DNA of 64,000 nt from Kineosporia succinea (GTDB lineage Bacteria > Actinomycetota > Actinomycetes > Actinomycetales > Kineosporiaceae). The notes below the pieces were generated by a model that was given only the letters and a program-made list of their open reading frames with translations, was not told where the DNA came from and did no database searches. The stretch spans positions 6,507,241-6,571,240 of the forward strand of contig NZ_JAUSQZ010000001.1 of NCBI RefSeq assembly GCF_030811555.1, given 5' to 3'. Position numbers and translations under genes: made by a program. Positions 60,223 to 64,000 of the stretch are shown here, in pieces. The number at the start of each line of letters is the position of its first letter. The first letter of the stretch is position 1.

Positions 60223-60466
60223 GAGGGGTGTGCCTCTCTGCGTGGGTGGTGGGGCGATGGGGTTGAACCGCGTGTTCTGCACGGCGCCCGGGCGGTCGGA
60301 CCCGGTGGCGCACCCGGTGAGAGACGGGTGTGCCACGTTGCCTGCACAACCTCTCACACCTGCGTGAGGACGCCGGTGCCCGGGTCACCGATAACCGCAC
60401 CTGTCGCTGTGGGTGCGTAGGCCCCACCTGCCCGGGCGAGGTCCCTCATGACCTCCCACCCGTCGG

Positions 60467-60991
60467 TCACCGCCCCGGCGACTCCTGGGACACCGCGTAG
60501 AGGAAGCACTGCGGCCGCAGGGTGCGCACGTGCACGGTCGCGACCCCGGGCCGCGCGAGCAGACCCCGCACGAGCGGGTCCAGGTCGGTCTCATCGGTGA
60601 CCACCGTGTTGTGCTCGTAGTTCATGGTGTCGTCGGCCCGGTAGGTCCGCAGCACCGCCGGGCCGTGGGCCAGATCCGGAGGGAGTGTCCCGGTCGGCGG
60701 GTACCCGTCGCACCGGCCGGTGTGGACGTAGACCGGCCCGACCTCCGTCCACACCGACGGATGGTCGAAGGGCGCGTACGAGATCAGGCTGATCGGCTCT
60801 CCCGCCTCCGCGGACCGCAGGCAGCACCGCAACGGCTCGTCCCCGCCGGCCGCGAAGGACTCCAGCCGGTTCCCGTGCCCGTCCTCGCCCGAGGCCCGCA
60901 CCGCGTCGAGACGCCGCGGATCGATCGCGGCCACGTGAAGGGTTGTCCCCCGGGCCTTCTGGTCGTTCGTGGTGGTGGTCATGACGGTCAT
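60467..60991 (-). CDS. DUF1203 protein
   Basis: A 174-residue protein matching DUF1203: PLRCCLRSAEAGEPISLISYAPF, VYVHTGRCDGYP, and VHVRTLRPQCFLYAV. Function unknown; several members sit in stress or metal contexts. In-frame starts at 60982, 60991 and GTG 60997 are close together, so the exact start is uncertain. Confidence 0.8.
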   Translation of the reverse strand: MTVMTTTTNDQKARGTTLHVAAIDPRRLDAVRASGEDGHGNRLESFAAGGDEPLRCCLRSAEAGEPISLISYAPFDHPSVWTEVGPVYVHTGRCDGYPPTGTLPPDLAHGPAVLRTYRADDTMNYEHNTVVTDETDLDPLVRGLLARPGVATVHVRTLRPQCFLYAVSQESPGR

Positions 60992-61115
60992 CGTCACACG
61001 CTGCCCGCGGCCGGGGCTGGCGGGAAACCGACGTCGTGCTCGCCGTCGGCACGGGGACGGGCACGCTACCGCCCGGAGGAACTGCGGATCTCCTCGCGGC
61101 TCATCAGGTCTCGCG

Positions 61116-61583
61116 CTATGACGAGAAGTACTCCGCCATCAGGCCGCTCACCCAGGCGGGCTGCGTGACCCCGCGCGGCACGAACTCGGCGATCACCGGC
61201 TTCAGGTCGATGACCGGTGTGCCCGAGACCGCGTCCAGACCCACGACCGAGAGCTCACGCCCGGCCACGGACTCGATCACACAGCAGGTCACCCCGATGC
61301 GGTTGGGCCGGCGCGGGCCGCGACCGGCGAACACCCCGACGGGCGGCAGGTCGGCCCGGCCCCGGTAGGGCCCGGGCTCGCGGTGGTCCTCGTTCTCGGG
61401 GAACTGGTCGAAGACGAAGAGCACCTCCACGTGGGAGAAGCCCTCCAGGCCCTGGAGGGCGGCCTCCCCGAAGCGCTCGTCGACGGTGATCGTGCTGCGT
61501 ACCGCGCCCCACCGGTCGGTGTTCTGGACGTCGGTCCGGGTGTTCCGGACCGTGCCGATGGGGGTGATCTCGAATCCGCGCAC
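61116..61583 (-). CDS. TsaA/TrmO-family protein
   Basis: A 155-residue protein of the family that N-methylates t6A37 in tRNA (TrmO/TsaA). Motifs are ITPIGTVRNTR, LQGLEGFSHVEVLFVFDQF and GPRRPNRIGVTCCVIESV. The usual C-terminal DIKPY element reads DLKPV. The GTG at 61583 has GGAGG five bases upstream. The tRNA role is by family only. Confidence 0.82.
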   Translation of the reverse strand: MRGFEITPIGTVRNTRTDVQNTDRWGAVRSTITVDERFGEAALQGLEGFSHVEVLFVFDQFPENEDHREPGPYRGRADLPPVGVFAGRGPRRPNRIGVTCCVIESVAGRELSVVGLDAVSGTPVIDLKPVIAEFVPRGVTQPAWVSGLMAEYFSS

Positions 61584-61785
61584 GTGGTCCTCCGTGTCCG
61601 TGGGAGCGCCGCCGCCACCCAGCCTTTCACGGGCCTGACCGCGACGCAGGCCCCGGCGCCGGACCGTGCTGCTGTGCCCGGCTCCGGAACTCCTGGCCGT
61701 CCTCGCCCCGACCGGCCGGAGACCCGACCGGTCTCGAGCCCGCGATCGGCTGCCTCTTCGGCGGCCGATGATTACCGTGTTACAC

Positions 61786-62286
61786 ATGACGGAGAACGGG
61801 GATCCGACACTGTACGAGTGGGCCGGAGGGTCCGGGGCGCTCCGGCGCCTGATGGACGCCTTCTACGACCGCGTCGAGCAGGACGACCTGCTCGCGCCCC
61901 TGTTCGGCGGCACGGTCGGCGAACACCACCGCGTGACCGTGACGGCCTGGTGGGGCGAGGTCTTCGGCGGGCCGGACGAGTACACCCGCTCGCACGGCGG
62001 CTATCCGGCGATGCTGGCGCACCACATCGACCTCGGCATCACGCCCGAGATGCAGTTCCGCTTCACGTCGCTGATGCGCCTGGCCGCCGACGACGCCGGT
62101 CTGCCCGCCGACCCGGAGTTCCGCGCGGCGCTGGTCGGATATCTGGAATGGGGCACCCGCCTGGCCATGTCGAACTCCCGGCCCGGCGCGGCGGTGGTGC
62201 GGCAAGCACCCGTGCCCCGCTGGGGCTGGGGTGTGGCCCCGCCCTACCGGCCTGACCCCGGCGCCGACGCCGACCAGGCCGAGTGA
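61786..62286 (+). CDS. Group II truncated haemoglobin
   Basis: A 166-residue haem protein: GALRRLMDAFYDRVEQDDLLAPLFGG, TAWWGEVFGGPDEYTRSHGGYPAMLAHHIDLGITPEMQFRF (proximal His) and FRAALVGYLEWGTRLAMSNSRPGA. Such globins bind O2 or NO and may detoxify NO; the NO synthase is 30 kb away, so a link is speculative. No Shine-Dalgarno is seen before ATG 61786; ATG 61768 is an alternative. Confidence 0.88.
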   Translation: MTENGDPTLYEWAGGSGALRRLMDAFYDRVEQDDLLAPLFGGTVGEHHRVTVTAWWGEVFGGPDEYTRSHGGYPAMLAHHIDLGITPEMQFRFTSLMRLAADDAGLPADPEFRAALVGYLEWGTRLAMSNSRPGAAVVRQAPVPRWGWGVAPPYRPDPGADADQAE

Positions 62287-62308
62287 CATTCCCTGACGAG
62301 GCTTCACC

Positions 62309-62360
62309 CCGGCGAAGGCCCGGCGAAGGCCCGGCGAAGGCCCGGATCGCCGGATCCGGG
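62309..62360 (+). repeat. 11-bp triplicate and hairpin after the globin gene
   Basis: CCGGCGAAGGC is repeated three times in tandem (62309-62341). It runs into CCCGGATCGCCGGATCCGGG (62341-62360), a hairpin with 8-bp arms, which may terminate globin transcription. Confidence 0.6.
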
Positions 62361-62438
62361 CCCACGACGCCCGCCGCCCGGCCCTCGGTGGCCTCGGCCC
62401 GGCGTCGTGGTCGGTGTACCGCGATTGCGGTAGAGCAG

Positions 62439-62479
62439 CCACACACCCCCTATGCCTCGGGGGTATAGGGGGTGTGTGG
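62439..62479. terminator. Strong bidirectional terminator
   Basis: Arms 62439-62453 and 62465-62479 are perfectly complementary over 15 bp around an 11-base loop. It begins four bases after the lactate dehydrogenase stop (minus strand) and also serves the globin gene from the other side. Confidence 0.85.
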
Positions 62480-62483
62480 GTGG

Positions 62484-63722
62484 TCAGGTGCGGCGGATGG
62501 GGCCGAGTCGTTGGAGTTGGGTGACGTGGTGGGGTTGGAGTTCGTCGAGGGTGTGGGCGCCGAGGAGTTTCATGGTGCGCACGATCTGGTCGGTGAGGAT
62601 CTCGATGCTCTTGTCCACGCCTTGGCGTCCGCCGGCCATGAGGCCGTAGAGGTAGGCGCGGCCGATGAGGGTGAAGCGGGCGCCCAGGGCGATGCAGGCG
62701 ACGATGTCGGCGCCGTTCATGATGCCGGTGTCGACGACGATCTCGACGTCCTTGCCGATTTCGCGGGCGACGTCGGGCAGGAGGTGGAAGGGGATGGGGG
62801 CGCGGTCGAGCTGGCGGCCGCCGTGGTTGGACAGGACGATCCCGTCGACGCCGAGGGAGGCGAGTTTGCGGGCGTCTTGGAGGTTCTGCACGCCCTTGAT
62901 CGCGATCTTGCCGGGCCACATCTGGCGGATGATGCTCAGGTCTTCGTAGGAGATGGTGGGGTCCATCGCGAAGTCCAGCAGTTCGGCGACGGTGCCGCCG
63001 GTCGCGGACAGCGACGCGAATTCGAGTTTGGGGGTGGTGAGGAAGTCGTACCACCACCAGGGGCGGGGGATCGCGTTCAGGATCGTGCCGGCCGTCAGCT
63101 GCGGCGGGATCGAGAATCCGTTGCGCCGGTCGCGCAGGCGGGCTCCGGCCACGGGGGTGTCGACGGTGAAGAACAGGGTGTCGAAACCGGCGGCGGCGGC
63201 GCGTTCGACCAGGGCGTAGGAGATCTCGCGTTGTTTCATCACGTACAGCTGGAACCAGTTACGGCCCGCCGGGTTGGCGGCCTTGACGTCCTCGATCGAG
63301 GTGGTGCCCAGGGTGGAGAGGCAGAACGGGATGCCCGCGGCGGCCGAGGCCCCGGCGCCGGCGATCTCGCCCTCGGTCTGCATCAGCCGGGTGAAGCCGG
63401 TGGGCGCGATCCCGAACGGCAGCGCGGACGGGCCGCCGAACACGGTCGTGGAGGTGTCGACACGGGCCACGTCACGTAGCACGCCCGGGTGGAACTCGAC
63501 ATCCTCGAACGCCTGGCGGGCCCGGGACAGCGACAGCTCGGCCTCGGCGGCGCCGTCGGTGTAGTCGAACGCGGCCCGTGGGGTACGTCTGCGGGCGATC
63601 GTCCGCAGGTCGTCGATCGTCAGGGCCTTGTCGAGACGGCGCTTACGGCCGTTGAACTCCGGCTTCCTGAACTCCATCAGCTCGAAGATCTCAGCAGGCT
63701 TGGGAACCTGGCGTTGGACCAC
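62484..63722 (-). CDS. lldD: L-lactate dehydrogenase, FMN-dependent (LldD2-type)
   Basis: A 412-residue FMN alpha-hydroxyacid dehydrogenase that oxidises L-lactate to pyruvate and passes electrons to the membrane quinone pool. Motifs include [13 protein letters not shown] (catalytic Tyr region), [38 protein letters not shown], and [14 protein letters not shown] with the catalytic His and substrate Arg. The sequence is close to mycobacterial LldD2. The first 500 bp read by eye on the plus strand have less GC-biased third positions than the neighbours. Upstream lies a TATCGATA motif. Confidence 0.92.
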   Translation of the reverse strand: MVQRQVPKPAEIFELMEFRKPEFNGRKRRLDKALTIDDLRTIARRRTPRAAFDYTDGAAEAELSLSRARQAFEDVEFHPGVLRDVARVDTSTTVFGGPSALPFGIAPTGFTRLMQTEGEIAGAGASAAAGIPFCLSTLGTTSIEDVKAANPAGRNWFQLYVMKQREISYALVERAAAAGFDTLFFTVDTPVAGARLRDRRNGFSIPPQLTAGTILNAIPRPWWWYDFLTTPKLEFASLSATGGTVAELLDFAMDPTISYEDLSIIRQMWPGKIAIKGVQNLQDARKLASLGVDGIVLSNHGGRQLDRAPIPFHLLPDVAREIGKDVEIVVDTGIMNGADIVACIALGARFTLIGRAYLYGLMAGGRQGVDKSIEILTDQIVRTMKLLGAHTLDELQPHHVTQLQRLGPIRRT

Positions 63723-63760
63723 CGTGACACTCCTTCATGGCGCGACGTCTCGGTGACCAT

Positions 63761-63770
63761 ATTATCGATA
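63761..63770. promoter_or_regulatory. ATTATCGATA motif upstream of lldD
   Basis: This AT-rich decamer lies 39 bp upstream of the lldD start and matches ten of the twelve central bases of the 28-bp palindrome at 5996-6023. GntR/FadR-type regulators control lactate genes in many bacteria, so it may be an operator half. The rest of the 63723-63852 gap shows nothing more. Confidence 0.4.
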
Positions 63771-63852
63771 GGAGCTTCTGACCAGGGGGTCTTCTGGTGG
63801 TCAACGCCACCCGGAGACCCCCGGCGCGCGACATGCACCCGTCCGGGCGGGG

Positions 63853-64000
63853 TCAGCCGAGCTGCACACCCGCCCGCCGCAGCAGCTCCCGCGCGTGCCG
63901 CAACAGCGGCGCGTCCACCATCCGGCCCTCGAACGTGAACACCCCCGGCTCGTCACGGGCGGCGTCCAGCAACCGCCGCGCCCGCTCGACCTCGGCCGCC
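63853..64000 (-). CDS. C-terminal end of a CitE/HpcH-type CoA ester lyase
   Basis: The last 49 codons of a gene that starts outside the window. The sequence ERARRLLDAARDEPGVFTFEGRMVDAPLLRHARELLRRAG matches the C-terminus of CitE-like (3S)-malyl-CoA or citramalyl-CoA lyases. It lies 130 bp upstream of lldD on the same strand. Confidence 0.7.
   Translation of the reverse strand, partial: AAEVERARRLLDAARDEPGVFTFEGRMVDAPLLRHARELLRRAGVQLG

Noticed and set aside
62484-63722. Reading the FMN dehydrogenase as mycofactocin MftD
   Set aside because: Its sequence follows mycobacterial LldD2 throughout, and no mycofactocin genes lie in the window.

Overview
The window is GC-rich (about 70% by eye), densely coded actinobacterial DNA. 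It has many GTG and TTG starts, ATGA stop/start overlaps and apparently leaderless starts. The gene content (chemotaxis remnants, secreted amylase and cellulase, LAxTG-anchored surface protein, mycosporine cluster, three c-di-GMP or FIST sensors, LldD2-type lactate dehydrogenase) suggests a motile soil or plant-surface actinomycete. A Kineosporiales-like organism is possible, but that is a guess from gene content. No rRNA, tRNA, IS element, phage or CRISPR array was found.

Layout. 1-5.6 kb: an edge-truncated hypothetical gene, an FAD/NAD(P)-binding protein fused to a TTC38-like TPR domain, two hypotheticals and a methyltransferase. 5.6-6.6 kb: about 1 kb of non-coding tandem repeats around a perfect 28-bp AT-rich palindrome. 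6.6-14.9 kb: one giant gene for a wall-anchored protein with 27 IPT/TIG repeats. 15.1-19.0 kb: a secreted alpha-amylase and a decayed chemotaxis operon in which cheR and cheD are intact while mcp, cheY and cheA are in-frame deleted remnants. 19.4-25.2 kb: aminopeptidase N, a methyltransferase, a SnoaL-like protein with an AraC regulator, and a prenyltransferase/cyclase-fold protein.

25.2-31.7 kb is the most interesting region. It is a compact co-directional set: prolyl oligopeptidase, an 18-21 residue peptide gene, a ThiF/MccB-like E1 adenylating enzyme with an N-terminal peptide-binding-like domain, an MFS exporter and a nitric oxide synthase oxygenase. A 14-bp hairpin and six exact-length 10-bp repeats lie between peptide and E1 gene. 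The order resembles a minimal microcin C (mccA-mccB-mccC) operon with a peptidase and a NO synthase added. I read it as a candidate undescribed ribosomal peptide pathway. It sits between a glycosyltransferase-methyltransferase pair and the prenyltransferase-like gene, all on the opposite strand, and may have been inserted there.

31.7-46 kb: sugar/lipid-type glycosyltransferase and methyltransferase, HD hydrolase, two GGDEF-EAL proteins (one membrane-bound, one coupled to a FIST sensor), a VOC/MarR pair with two clear operators, a secreted protein, a PHP phosphatase, and an MFS/GntR pair. 46-54 kb: a flavin/FAD/2Fe-2S fusion oxidoreductase with a truncated siderophore-interacting-protein remnant, two AraC regulators, a methyltransferase, SelO, a GH6 cellulase and a response-regulator remnant. 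54.4-59.7 kb: TetR and a complete four-gene mycosporine-like amino acid cluster (mysABCD). 59.7-64 kb: single-domain response regulator, DUF1203, TrmO-like protein, truncated haemoglobin, LldD2-like dehydrogenase behind a strong bidirectional terminator, and the end of a CitE-like lyase gene.
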